DNA from: Crocinitomicaceae bacterium
GTDB lineage: Bacteria > Bacteroidota > Bacteroidia > Flavobacteriales_D > Crocinitomicaceae
Assembly: GCA_014762645.1 (NCBI GenBank)
Contig: JABURP010000080.1
Location: 1 to 34,192 of the forward strand
Length of the DNA stretch: 34,192 nt
Direction of reading: 5' to 3'
Made by a program: the position numbers and the translations under genes. Below are positions 16,359 through 23,510 of the stretch, piece after piece. How positions within the stretch are numbered: position 1 is the first letter of the stretch; each line of letters opens with the position of its first letter. A model generated the notes under the pieces. The model saw only the letters and a program-made list of their open reading frames with translations. It searched no databases and had not been told where the DNA came from.

Positions 16359-17738
16359 GCCTGAAAGAAAAATTACAATGCCTGCCAGGAATAGAATAAG
16401 GGTATAAGGAAGGATATCCCTCGCTTTAAGTCCTGTTATACCCAAAAGGGGTAAGGCCCAAAAGGGTTGAATCATATTGGTCAGCTGATCGCCGTAGGAG
16501 AGCGCCATAATTGCCTTGGGATAAGAAACTCCTAATTCCTGTGCGGCAGATATGATAACCGGACCTTGCACTACCCATTGACCACCCCCACTTGGTACAA
16601 AAACATTGACTAGTCCCGCGGAGAAAAAAGTGAAAATGGAAAAGGTCTCTTTTGTGCTTATTGAGACAAACCAGTCAGAAATATCTATGATTAATCCTGA
16701 TCCAATCATAATACCCAGGATACCAAAATAAAGTGGAAACTGAAGTAAGATGCCTGTTGCACCAGAAATGGCGTCGTTAGCTGCCTTTACATATTTTGTA
16801 ATGCTCAGGTGTAACATTAATCCAAGTCCGAGTAGAACAAAGTTGATAAAATTGGGTGTCAAAAAGGATAGTGATAATTTTTCCGGTTGAATAACGGCCT
16901 TGTGAAAAGCGTAGAACAGTATGACAATACCGATAGTCAGTGAAAATATTCTGGAATGATCTAACTTTTCTGCGCCTTTATGCTTCTCTATTACTTCCTC
17001 TTCTACCATTACTGGTGATGGAAGTTTTTGATGAGGTTTTTCTTTCTTACCTATAGCCCTCATCAATAAAGGCAGAACAATGATCAAAACAAGACTAACA
17101 ACTATATTCATAGTCGAAAATACAGTTTCGCCCATATCTATTCGTGTTGGAACTGAAGCCAGGTCCACGTCCATCTTGGCCACAAGATCATGAAGGTTGT
17201 TTTCATCAGCTGCTTTGATAGGCGCCGAACCCGATAAACCTCCATGCCAAACCATAAGTCCTGAATATGCGGCCGCGCCAATGAGTGCATAATTCAGGGG
17301 TTTATTTTCACGATTGAACTTCTCTCCAATTTTACGCGCTAAAATGGCGCCAAAAATTAATCCTAATCCCCAATTAAACAAACTGACGGCTATCGTAGCA
17401 ATGGTCACAACAAACGCAGAACTGGCGGTATCTTTACATGGTAATGTAAGTGCATCAATTACTTTACTAGCTGGGCTGGATATCGCAAGAATGTGACCAA
17501 GAACCAACATGAGCATCATCTGGAATGCAAAGTAGAGTCCTCCTCCACCCGTTTTCCAAAGCCCTTCTTCCCAACTTTTAAGTAAATCAACTGAATAACT
17601 TCCAATGCCTTCTCCTGTTGGTCTTGTAAAAATTAAAGCGAGAATAAAAGTTAGTAAAGTGAGTAGAATAGCTATGCTGAAAGGACTTGGTAGTAGACGC
17701 TTATAAAAGGATGTAAATTTATCGGTAAAGCGTGTCAT
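16344..17738 (-). CDS. atoE: Short-chain fatty acid transporter (AtoE family)
   Basis: The 464-residue protein has about a dozen membrane helices and the AtoE-family landmarks 'GLYFAFQMMLMLVLGHILA', 'VSLFNWGLGLIFGAILARKIG', 'YSGLMVWHGGLSGSAPI' and 'AGLVNVFVPSGGGQWVVQGPVI'. AtoE proteins take up short-chain fatty acids such as butyrate or acetoacetate; the substrate here is inferred from family only. It follows the 17735-18274 gene with a 4-bp overlap, so the two are translationally coupled. No CoA-transferase genes are nearby, unlike the E. coli ato operon. Confidence 0.9.
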   Translation of the reverse strand: MTRFTDKFTSFYKRLLPSPFSIAILLTLLTFILALIFTRPTGEGIGSYSVDLLKSWEEGLWKTGGGGLYFAFQMMLMLVLGHILAISSPASKVIDALTLPCKDTASSAFVVTIATIAVSLFNWGLGLIFGAILARKIGEKFNRENKPLNYALIGAAAYSGLMVWHGGLSGSAPIKAADENNLHDLVAKMDVDLASVPTRIDMGETVFSTMNIVVSLVLIIVLPLLMRAIGKKEKPHQKLPSPVMVEEEVIEKHKGAEKLDHSRIFSLTIGIVILFYAFHKAVIQPEKLSLSFLTPNFINFVLLGLGLMLHLSITKYVKAANDAISGATGILLQFPLYFGILGIMIGSGLIIDISDWFVSISTKETFSIFTFFSAGLVNVFVPSGGGQWVVQGPVIISAAQELGVSYPKAIMALSYGDQLTNMIQPFWALPLLGITGLKARDILPYTLILFLAGIVIFLSGLIIF

Positions 17739-18274
17739 TTCCTTTTCTTACTCAGTTTCAAATTTGCGTATTGAAAGGACACAGTACTGTAAGACTGAAC
17801 TTCAGGAATTTCTTCGCCCTGGTCCGTTGTGTTACCACCTGTGATTTTAGTTAAAACAGATGATGTTAACTCAAATCGAATACCTTTTTTCGTTTTAATA
17901 TAACTTACATGAAGCAGGTTATCATTTACCTCAAAGACACTCACCAGCCGGTCGTTCCCCAGACTCATGTCCAGCACGATTCCATTCTTTTCATCCAATA
18001 AAAAGCGTGAGCTGCTGGTCGGGATTAATTGATACGCGCGTTCTTGACGCAAGCTGTCGTCTACATCTCCGTAAATTATTGTAAAATGATAGGTGCTGTC
18101 AGAGCGCTCAGAAATAATGAGCTCCATGTGAAATTGAGTGGTATTCCCTTTGAGATTAACTGAACTCAGTTCCCCCACATAATGGCCCAGCCATTTTTCG
18201 GGCAATTGAGAAAACGAGATGGAACTTCCAAGTGTAAAGAATAATAAAACAAGTAAACTATAACGATAAAGCAT
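17735..18274 (-). CDS. Secreted protein of unknown function
   Basis: The 179-residue product begins with a signal peptide (MLYRYSLLVLLFFTLGSSISFSQ). The rest is predicted beta-rich with alternating polar and hydrophobic strands ('HYVGELSSVNLKGNTTQFHMELIISE', 'FLLDEKNGIVLDMSLGNDRLVSVFEV'), like a small lipocalin or beta-barrel domain. I do not recognise a named family. It overlaps the atoE start by 4 bp, and the upstream yceI-like gene ends 28 bp before its start, so the three probably form one transcript. Confidence 0.8.
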   Translation of the reverse strand: MLYRYSLLVLLFFTLGSSISFSQLPEKWLGHYVGELSSVNLKGNTTQFHMELIISERSDSTYHFTIIYGDVDDSLRQERAYQLIPTSSSRFLLDEKNGIVLDMSLGNDRLVSVFEVNDNLLHVSYIKTKKGIRFELTSSVLTKITGGNTTDQGEEIPEVQSYSTVSFQYANLKLSKKRK

Positions 18275-18302
18275 GAAGTAAATATAGAAATTTCCTTCGT
18301 GC

Positions 18303-18980
18303 TTACTGACGTTTTAATTCGCAATAGAAATTAATCTTCACTATGTTGCCGACACCTGTTGATTCATCTTGACCATAAGCAGTACGGTCAATTTCAAATG
18401 CGCCTTCAAAAGCTTCAAACCGGTTCTTCTTTTCTCCACCGGCTCCTAAATGATGAAAGGGTACTTCCAACTCTTTTGTGCTCCCATTTAAGGTCAATTC
18501 ACCTTTCGCCACATAAGAAGTATCCCCAAGGATAATTTCATTGGATTGAAATATTATTTCCGGGTATTTACTGCTGTGAAAAAACCCTTCTTCCTGTAAG
18601 TGTTCATCCCGCGTGTCATTCCCGGTATTTACACTTGCAGTTTTTATTTTTACAGTGAGCTCTGATTTTTTAAAGTTGTCAGGAACCTCAAACGTAATTG
18701 AAAAATCTTCAAATCCACCTTTGGTTGATTTCAATCCGTCAGTATGAAAAAGAATCTCAGCATTTCCACCTTTTGAATTTTTCACTTTTACGGTATATGA
18801 ACCTTCAAGTGAATCAAGAGAAGGAGTAGATTCACCATTTTCCTCATTGTTGTAATCTACGGTATCGGTAAGTTCAGTTTTTTCTAAAGTACTCTCATAA
18901 GATCCCCACGGAACGGCAAATATGATCACTACTGTAACAACGGCAAGTACTCCTCCAATTATGGCAATTTTTTTAATCAT
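18303..18980 (-). CDS. YceI-family protein
   Basis: The 225-residue protein has an N-terminal membrane anchor (about residues 4-26), an acidic linker and a YceI lipocalin-like domain from about residue 60. The typical order is 'YTVKVKNSKGGNAEILFHTDGLKSTKGGFEDFSITFEVP', then 'TRDEHLQEEGFFHSSKYPEIIFQSN', then 'GNIVKINFYCELKRQ'. YceI proteins bind isoprenoid or fatty-acid-like lipids in the periplasm. A well-formed promoter (19009-19039) lies upstream, and it heads the yceI-like/unknown/atoE group. Confidence 0.92.
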   Translation of the reverse strand: MIKKIAIIGGVLAVVTVVIIFAVPWGSYESTLEKTELTDTVDYNNEENGESTPSLDSLEGSYTVKVKNSKGGNAEILFHTDGLKSTKGGFEDFSITFEVPDNFKKSELTVKIKTASVNTGNDTRDEHLQEEGFFHSSKYPEIIFQSNEIILGDTSYVAKGELTLNGSTKELEVPFHHLGAGGEKKNRFEAFEGAFEIDRTAYGQDESTGVGNIVKINFYCELKRQ

Positions 18981-19008
18981 TTTGATTGGTGATAATCGTG
19001 TGTTTAAA

Positions 19009-19039
19009 CAAATATATTCATTATTTCCCTGATGATCAA
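19009..19039 (-). promoter_or_regulatory. Bacteroidota promoter of the yceI-like operon
   Basis: On the minus strand TTG (plus-strand CAA, 19037-19039) is followed after 20 nt by TATATTTG (19016-19009), an exact match to TAnnTTTG at standard spacing. The start codon lies 28 bp downstream of the box. Confidence 0.65.
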
Positions 19040-19063
19040 CGATTAATTATCAAGAAATAAAAA

Positions 19064-19088
19064 AGCCCACTCTTTATCAGAGCAGGCT
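19064..19088 (-). terminator. Rho-independent terminator after the DUF3127 gene
   Basis: On the minus strand AGCCTGCTCT pairs with AGAGTGGGCT (10 bp, two G-U pairs) across a 5-nt loop and is followed by TTTTTATT. It lies 22 bp beyond the stop of the gene at 19111-19470. Confidence 0.85.
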
Positions 19089-19110
19089 CAATTATAAATA
19101 ATGTCATTAT

Positions 19111-19470
19111 TTAAAATGGCAGGTCATCATCTCCTTCAGCTACGAAAGTTTCTGCATTATCTGCAGATGCTGGTTTATCAGTTGCACTACCAAGTGGTTC
19201 TACTTTCCAGGCGTCTAGTGAATTGAAGTATCTAACGGAACCATCTTTTGGGTTTGTCCATTCTCTCCCTCTCAAAAAGAAAGTTACTTCAACATTGTCG
19301 CCAACTTTAAAATTGTCCAATAATTCAACTCTATCCTGAACAGCCTGAAACAAAATTGTTTGCGCATATTGTCCAGAAGCATCCAACACAACGAATTCTC
19401 TCTTCTTAAATGAATCAGAGATTTGCTGAACGTCATTAATTACTTTTAATTCTCCTTTTAATGTGTACAT
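19111..19470 (-). CDS. DUF3127 protein (OB-fold-like)
   Basis: The 119-residue protein matches DUF3127 of Bacteroidota: 'YTLKGELKVINDVQQISDSFKKREFVVLD' and 'QFxxQDRVELLDNFKVGDNVEVTFFLRGREW' type features, a five-strand OB-like pattern, and an acidic disordered tail ending DDDLPF. The acidic, aromatic-ended tail resembles that of single-stranded-DNA-binding proteins, so a nucleic-acid role is possible but not shown. It lies 42 bp after the flavin reductase gene and has a terminator directly downstream. Confidence 0.85.
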   Translation of the reverse strand: MYTLKGELKVINDVQQISDSFKKREFVVLDASGQYAQTILFQAVQDRVELLDNFKVGDNVEVTFFLRGREWTNPKDGSVRYFNSLDAWKVEPLGSATDKPASADNAETFVAEGDDDLPF

Positions 19471-19512
19471 GTCAATTTTTTTTGATCACCATCTTTAAAA
19501 GACGGCTTTTGG

Positions 19513-20406
19513 TTAGTTGTTAAAAGAAAGCAGGGTTTTCCAGGCTTCCTCAATTTTGTTTTCTTTCAATAAGTCCTTGGCTCTCTGATGCAGTTCTTTT
19601 TCCAATTTAACCTGCTCATCTTCCAAAGTAACAAATAAATCTGCTAACTCCATTAATTTATAGTCATTCACTTCGGTTTCGTCAGGCAAATTTTCAATCC
19701 CTGCCAATTGTCCAAGGTCATTTGCACTTAGAATTTCAGATTTTAAAATATCATCCGGCAATTGATCAAAACCAATTCCTTTGGTGAAGATTGGTTTGGT
19801 AATTTCAAACATGGAGTTTTGATCTGCCCGGCAATACCAATTACCTCCCATTCTTGCTACAAGGTCAATTTTCTTCTGATCAATTTTTCCGTCTTCTCCT
19901 AAAACCTCCTCATCTATATGAATACGTAAAACTTCGCAAACAACCAAATTTCCTGCTCCACCTTCATTCCCCAATTCAACAACTTCATTCACCTTGCACT
20001 CAAACTGCACGGGAGACTCAGCCACCCGGAAAGGTTTGATAGTGTCTGATTTCAACTTAGTGAAACCGGCTTTCTCAAATTCATCTACCCCGGGTTCGTA
20101 AGGTGAACTAGCCAAAGACATCTGTTGGGCAATATCGTATGTCACCACATTTATAACCACTTCGGGCACATTTTTTACATTGTTGTAAGTATCTTTTGTG
20201 GTATTTGTTCTTCCGCTTCTAGCCGGCGAAAAAATCATGATTGGAGGATTAGCGGAAAAAACATTGAAAAAACTAAACGGAGCCAAATTCGGCACACCGT
20301 TTTCATCTATGGTACTGGCAAATGCAATTGGCCGGGGTCCAACAGCACCCAATAAGTGCCCATGTAAAACAGGGATGGGCAGGTCTTTGGGATCAAGGCT
20401 TTTCAT
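19513..20406 (-). CDS. Flavin reductase / FMN-binding split-barrel protein
   Basis: The 297-residue protein has the flavin-reductase-like split barrel at about residues 15-190. The FMN-site features are 'GPRPIAFASTIDENGVPNLAPFSFFNVFSANPPIMIFSP' and 'FECKVNEVVELGNEGGAGNLVVCEVLRIHI'. About 100 extra residues at the C terminus are helical and charged and may mediate partner binding. Members reduce flavins with NAD(P)H or use bound FMN, and the exact reaction is not predictable here. A TAACTTTG box (20421-20414) lies only 7 bp before the ATG. Confidence 0.88.
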   Translation of the reverse strand: MKSLDPKDLPIPVLHGHLLGAVGPRPIAFASTIDENGVPNLAPFSFFNVFSANPPIMIFSPARSGRTNTTKDTYNNVKNVPEVVINVVTYDIAQQMSLASSPYEPGVDEFEKAGFTKLKSDTIKPFRVAESPVQFECKVNEVVELGNEGGAGNLVVCEVLRIHIDEEVLGEDGKIDQKKIDLVARMGGNWYCRADQNSMFEITKPIFTKGIGFDQLPDDILKSEILSANDLGQLAGIENLPDETEVNDYKLMELADLFVTLEDEQVKLEKELHQRAKDLLKENKIEEAWKTLLSFNN

Positions 20407-20413
20407 AGGGGAG

Positions 20414-20421
20414 CAAAGTTA
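20414..20421 (-). promoter_or_regulatory. -7 promoter element of the flavin reductase gene
   Basis: On the minus strand TAACTTTG matches TAnnTTTG exactly and ends 7 bp before the start codon, so transcription would begin at or next to the ATG. No clear -33 box is visible. Confidence 0.35.
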
Positions 20422-20504
20422 CCAATTTTCTTTTCGCTATGTAGATTGTTGATAAATTGCCATCTTCTGTTCAAAGGTTAAAAGAGGTTAAAGTTTATAA
20501 TGCC

Positions 20505-20531
20505 TGTAACTTCTATTTCGTTCTTAGCGTC
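20505..20531 (+). promoter_or_regulatory. ECF-type promoter upstream of the TonB-domain gene
   Basis: TGTAAC (20505-20510), a 17-nt spacer and CGTC (20528-20531), 29 bp before the ATG at 20561. The same pair precedes the sigma gene and the outer-membrane protein gene, which supports a shared ECF-sigma promoter. Confidence 0.6.
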
Positions 20532-20560
20532 ACACAGTCAAACCAATTAAACAACAAAAA

Positions 20561-20908
20561 ATGAAAGCACAGATTTTAACCTTAATTTTTGCAGTTACAC
20601 TAAGTATGAACAGCCAGGCAAATAGCTATGGCGATCATCCAAAAAACACTTCAAAAATCAGCAGTTGGGTAGAGAAAAATATAAAGTATCCAAGTAATGC
20701 AATAGAAAATAAAGAGCAGGGAACGGTATATATTGCATTTACAATTGTAGATGGTAAAATTGATCAGGTAGAAGTGGTTGGAAGTGTTGCAGAATCACTT
20801 GACGTTGAAGCTTACAATGCATTAAAGGAATTACCGGTTGCTGAATTAAATCTCTCGTCAAATGAAGATGGCACCTATATTTTACCAATAAAATTTTCTA
20901 TCCGATAA
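20561..20908 (+). CDS. Small secreted TonB C-terminal-domain protein
   Basis: The 115-residue product has a signal peptide (about 1-20) and then a single TonB C-terminal-like domain: 'SSWVEKNIKYPSNAIENKEQGTVYIAFTIVDGKIDQVEVVGSV...LDVEAYNALKELP'. Unlike true TonB it has no N-terminal anchor and no proline-rich periplasm-spanning segment, so it should be a free periplasmic protein and not an energy transducer. It is probably a member of the regulon of the ECF sigma factor encoded next door. Confidence 0.85.
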   Translation: MKAQILTLIFAVTLSMNSQANSYGDHPKNTSKISSWVEKNIKYPSNAIENKEQGTVYIAFTIVDGKIDQVEVVGSVAESLDVEAYNALKELPVAELNLSSNEDGTYILPIKFSIR

Positions 20909-20916
20909 ATTTTAGG

Positions 20917-20943
20917 TGTAACTTTTGCGGGGACATTATCGTC
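20917..20943 (+). promoter_or_regulatory. ECF-type promoter upstream of the sigma-factor gene
   Basis: TGTAACTTTT begins at 20917 and CGTC lies at 20940-20943 (17 nt between TGTAAC and CGTC). The -10 region extends as ATCGTCCCACTAT. The box lies 49 bp upstream of the sigma gene ATG, suggesting autoregulation. Confidence 0.65.
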
Positions 20944-20992
20944 CCACTATCGAATCCGAGCGAAACCTAGTGTTTTGCCCCCATGAAAAAGG

Positions 20993-21481
20993 ATGACAAA
21001 AGAAGAGTACAATAAAAGTGTTGATGCTTATGCCGATAATATTTATCGGTTTGTATTGAAGCACCTGAAAAATCCAGATGTTTCTAAAGATGTAGTACAG
21101 GAAACCTTTGCTAAAGTTTGGGAGAGGAAGGAAAATATTTCCTACGAAAAAATTAGATCCTATTTGTTTACTACTGCGCATCATACTTTAATAGATGTAC
21201 TTCGAAAAGAAAAATATAAGGACGGCATTGAAGCAGTTGATCGGCATTATCAGCAGAAACCAGTCGAAAACATGGATCTGCAGAAAACATTACACGAAGC
21301 TTTAGATCAATTGCCTGAGATACAGAAATCGGTTGTTCTTTTGAGAGACTACGAAGGATATGCCTATGACGAAATTGGTGAGATCACAGGATTAAAAGAA
21401 AGTCAGGTGAAAGTTTACATTTTCAGGGCACGAAAAAAACTGAAGGAGATTTTAGTAAGTGTAGAGGCAGTAATGGAATAA
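20993..21481 (+). CDS. ECF sigma-70-family RNA polymerase sigma factor
   Basis: The 162-residue protein has only the two domains of an extracytoplasmic-function sigma factor. Region 2 lies at about residues 8-75 ('NIYRFVLKHLKNPDVSKDVVQETFAKVWE...IRSYLFTTAHHTLIDVLRK'). Region 4 lies at about 100-155 ('LDQLPEIQKSVVLLRDYEGYAYDEIGEITGLKESQVKVYIFRARKKL'). It should redirect RNA polymerase to promoters such as the TGTAAC/CGTC sites found here. Its stop overlaps the ATG of the downstream anti-sigma candidate by one base. Confidence 0.94.
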   Translation: MTKEEYNKSVDAYADNIYRFVLKHLKNPDVSKDVVQETFAKVWERKENISYEKIRSYLFTTAHHTLIDVLRKEKYKDGIEAVDRHYQQKPVENMDLQKTLHEALDQLPEIQKSVVLLRDYEGYAYDEIGEITGLKESQVKVYIFRARKKLKEILVSVEAVME

Positions 21482-22485
21482 TGGAGAAGATAAATTTACA
21501 TAACTACGAAGCGTTCTTTCTGGATTATATGGAAGGAAACCTCAATGTTCAACAAGAATTTGAGTTGATGGATTTTTTGGAAAAACATCCGGAGCTTAAA
21601 GCGGAACTTGAACACGATTTTGAAGAGGTAATTCTGTCTCCTGTTGAGGATGTAAAGGTGGATAAATCAAGCCTTAAAAAAGAAGGCATTCAGCCGGAAG
21701 AAATGGAAGAATGGATGATTGCCTCGGTTGAAGGTCAATTGTCACAGGAAGAGGAAGTTCAGTTGCTGGATTATGTTCAGAAAAATCACCTGGAAAAAAC
21801 GTTAAGGTATTATCAAAACACCATCCTTGTTGCTAATCCATCTGAGGTATATGGGAACACTGCTGACCTAAAGAAAAAAGACGCAGTTATCCTTCCATTA
21901 ATCTATCGCGTAGTGGCAGCTGCTGCTGTAATCGTTTTACTGTTTGGAATTGTACGATTTAATTCTTCAGATCCGGTACCCGGAAACAACAATTTATCTG
22001 AAACAAATGTTTTAACTGCAGATAGCGAGACTGGTACTAAGCGGAACCTGCCATCAATAAACAACAAGGTTTTTGATTCAAATTTATCGAATGATCCTAC
22101 CAATTCGTACACCTCTATCGATAATGAAAATTTTATAGCGGTGGAAGAGGAAAAACATGATGGCGAAAAATTAGACTCCACGCATCAACAGATAAATCTG
22201 GTTAAAGAAAAAACGGATTTCAGGGATCCTATCGCAGAAAATACCGATAGCACTAATACCAACCCTGATCAGCAACCCCTTGAAGATGATTCTGACCTTG
22301 CACTAACAGAACCCAAAGAAGAAAGTATCATCACCGAAGAACCCATAAAGGTATTTACAGATATCGCGGGAAGTATCTTTAATCGAAATATTTCTTACGA
22401 ACGACAAAAGAAATCTACCTCAGGAGATTACGTGGCTCATCACGTAAAACTTGGAAAGTTCGAATTCCAACGCAAAAAACATTAA
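21481..22485 (+). CDS. Probable membrane anti-sigma factor without zinc motif
   Basis: The 334-residue protein has a cytoplasmic N-terminal part with two related helical units, at about 11-40 ('FFLDYMEGNLNVQQEFELMDFLEKHPEL') and 78-104 ('WMIASVEGQLSQEEEVQLLDYVQKNHL'). These look like anti-sigma ASD modules but lack the HxxxCxxC zinc ligands. One membrane helix follows at about 137-158, then a long acidic, low-complexity periplasmic region rich in S, T, N, D and E. Coupling to the sigma gene (1-bp overlap) and topology support an anti-sigma role. The assignment is inference. Confidence 0.75.
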   Translation: MEKINLHNYEAFFLDYMEGNLNVQQEFELMDFLEKHPELKAELEHDFEEVILSPVEDVKVDKSSLKKEGIQPEEMEEWMIASVEGQLSQEEEVQLLDYVQKNHLEKTLRYYQNTILVANPSEVYGNTADLKKKDAVILPLIYRVVAAAAVIVLLFGIVRFNSSDPVPGNNNLSETNVLTADSETGTKRNLPSINNKVFDSNLSNDPTNSYTSIDNENFIAVEEEKHDGEKLDSTHQQINLVKEKTDFRDPIAENTDSTNTNPDQQPLEDDSDLALTEPKEESIITEEPIKVFTDIAGSIFNRNISYERQKKSTSGDYVAHHVKLGKFEFQRKKH

Positions 22486-22500
22486 AAATTTACGGGCGGC

Positions 22501-22526
22501 TGTAACTTTTAATAGATGGTATCGTC
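22501..22526 (+). promoter_or_regulatory. ECF-type promoter upstream of the outer-membrane protein gene
   Basis: TGTAACTTTT (22501-22510) and ATCGTCCTACTAT (CGTC at 22523-22526, 16 nt after TGTAAC) closely repeat the sigma-gene promoter. It starts 16 bp after the anti-sigma stop and gives a leader of roughly 65-70 nt. Confidence 0.65.
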
Positions 22527-22547
22527 CTACTATAGAACGGCGCAAAA

Positions 22548-22575
22548 GCAGAGCTTTAAAGGCCTGGAGCTCTGC
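22548..22575 (+). promoter_or_regulatory. Leader hairpin of the outer-membrane protein mRNA
   Basis: GCAGAGCT (22548-22555) pairs perfectly with AGCTCTGC (22568-22575) around a 12-nt loop. It lies between the ECF promoter and the ATG at 22601. No T-run follows, so it is not a terminator. It may affect mRNA stability or translation. Confidence 0.4.
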
Positions 22576-22600
22576 TCAAGCTGCCATAAACTTAAACAAA

Positions 22601-23437
22601 ATGAAAACAACAATTACACTTTTTACACTACTGATCTGTGCAAACCTTGGCCTTGCCCAGAAAGAAGAAAATAATAAACCGGATACAACAAGATTTAATA
22701 TTGGCAACACCGAGTTTATTATTATCGATAATGACACGATACGTGTTGATAAGGATAACGGAGATATTGAAGATCCGGATGATGAAAATGAAAAAGACTG
22801 GGCGAATCAGGACCTGGCATATTGGTCCGGATTTGAAGTTGGCGTAAACATGTTGATGAACAATCAATTTGAACCGGATTTTCAGGAAACACACCTTCAG
22901 ATTGATCCCGCTAATTCATTTGTGTTCAATTTCAACCTGTTCGAGTATTTTTTAAAGTTTGGTACACCGCACGTAGGGCTTGTAACGGGACTCGGATTTA
23001 CGAATTCAAGGTTCGGATTCAAAGACAGTTATATGCGTTTAGGCGCAAATGCAGATTCCACTTTCGGGTATGCAGATTCCACATTGATAAACGGATTTGA
23101 AAAGAACCAGCTCCGGGTGAATTATGTCAATATTCCGTTGCTTATCCAGTTTAATACTTCCAAAAACAAAAAGAAGAACTTCCACATTGCCGTTGGAGCC
23201 ATTGGAGGAGTTCGGATGAGTTCAAAAATGAAGTATAAATATGACGTGGGAGAAGGGACTGCAGAAGACAAGACAAAAGGACGGTTTAATGTCAATCCTT
23301 TTCATGCATCACTGACTGCAAGAATTGGATACAGAGGATTCGGTTTGTTTGCCAGCTATAACATGCTCCCTCTATTTGAAAATGACAAATCAAGAGTGGC
23401 AAAACCACTGACTTTTGGAGCCAGTTTACACTTTTAG
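22601..23437 (+). CDS. Outer-membrane beta-barrel protein (PorT-like)
   Basis: The start is ATG 22601, giving a 278-residue product with a signal peptide (MKTTITLFTLLICANLGLAQ). After an acidic stretch (about 20-65), residues 75-278 alternate hydrophobic and polar residues in amphipathic strands ('YWSGFEVGVNMLMN', 'VGLVTGLGFTNSRFGF', 'NFHIAVGAIGGVRMSSKMKYKYDV') and end in an aromatic residue (SLHF). This is typical of an outer-membrane barrel protein of the PorT or 'outer membrane protein beta-barrel domain' type. An upstream in-frame ATG at 22451 would overlap the anti-sigma gene and lose the signal peptide position. It is a likely target of the adjacent sigma factor. Confidence 0.85.
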   Translation: MKTTITLFTLLICANLGLAQKEENNKPDTTRFNIGNTEFIIIDNDTIRVDKDNGDIEDPDDENEKDWANQDLAYWSGFEVGVNMLMNNQFEPDFQETHLQIDPANSFVFNFNLFEYFLKFGTPHVGLVTGLGFTNSRFGFKDSYMRLGANADSTFGYADSTLINGFEKNQLRVNYVNIPLLIQFNTSKNKKKNFHIAVGAIGGVRMSSKMKYKYDVGEGTAEDKTKGRFNVNPFHASLTARIGYRGFGLFASYNMLPLFENDKSRVAKPLTFGASLHF

Positions 23438-23458
23438 TTTAGCAACCGCTATACATAT

Positions 23459-23496
23459 AAAATGCTCGGCTGTTCATTTGAATAACCGGGCATTTT
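23459..23496. terminator. Bidirectional terminator between convergent genes
   Basis: AAAATGC at 23459-23465 pairs with GCATTTT at 23490-23496. The inner stem (T-C-G-G with C-C-G-G, then T-G-T-T-C with G-A-A-T-A) is interrupted by one mismatch and closes on an ATTT loop. A/T-runs on both sides let it serve the barrel gene (plus) and the oxygenase gene (minus). Confidence 0.75.
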
Positions 23497-23510
23497 CGTT
23501 TCTTATAAGC

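Noticed and set aside
20983-21015. Ten-codon ORF overlapping the sigma-factor start in another frame
   Set aside because: It is too short to judge and may be chance; there is no evidence for a leader peptide.
22451-22600. In-frame upstream ATG for the outer-membrane protein
   Set aside because: It overlaps the anti-sigma gene, lies before the predicted ECF promoter and would bury the signal peptide at residue 51.
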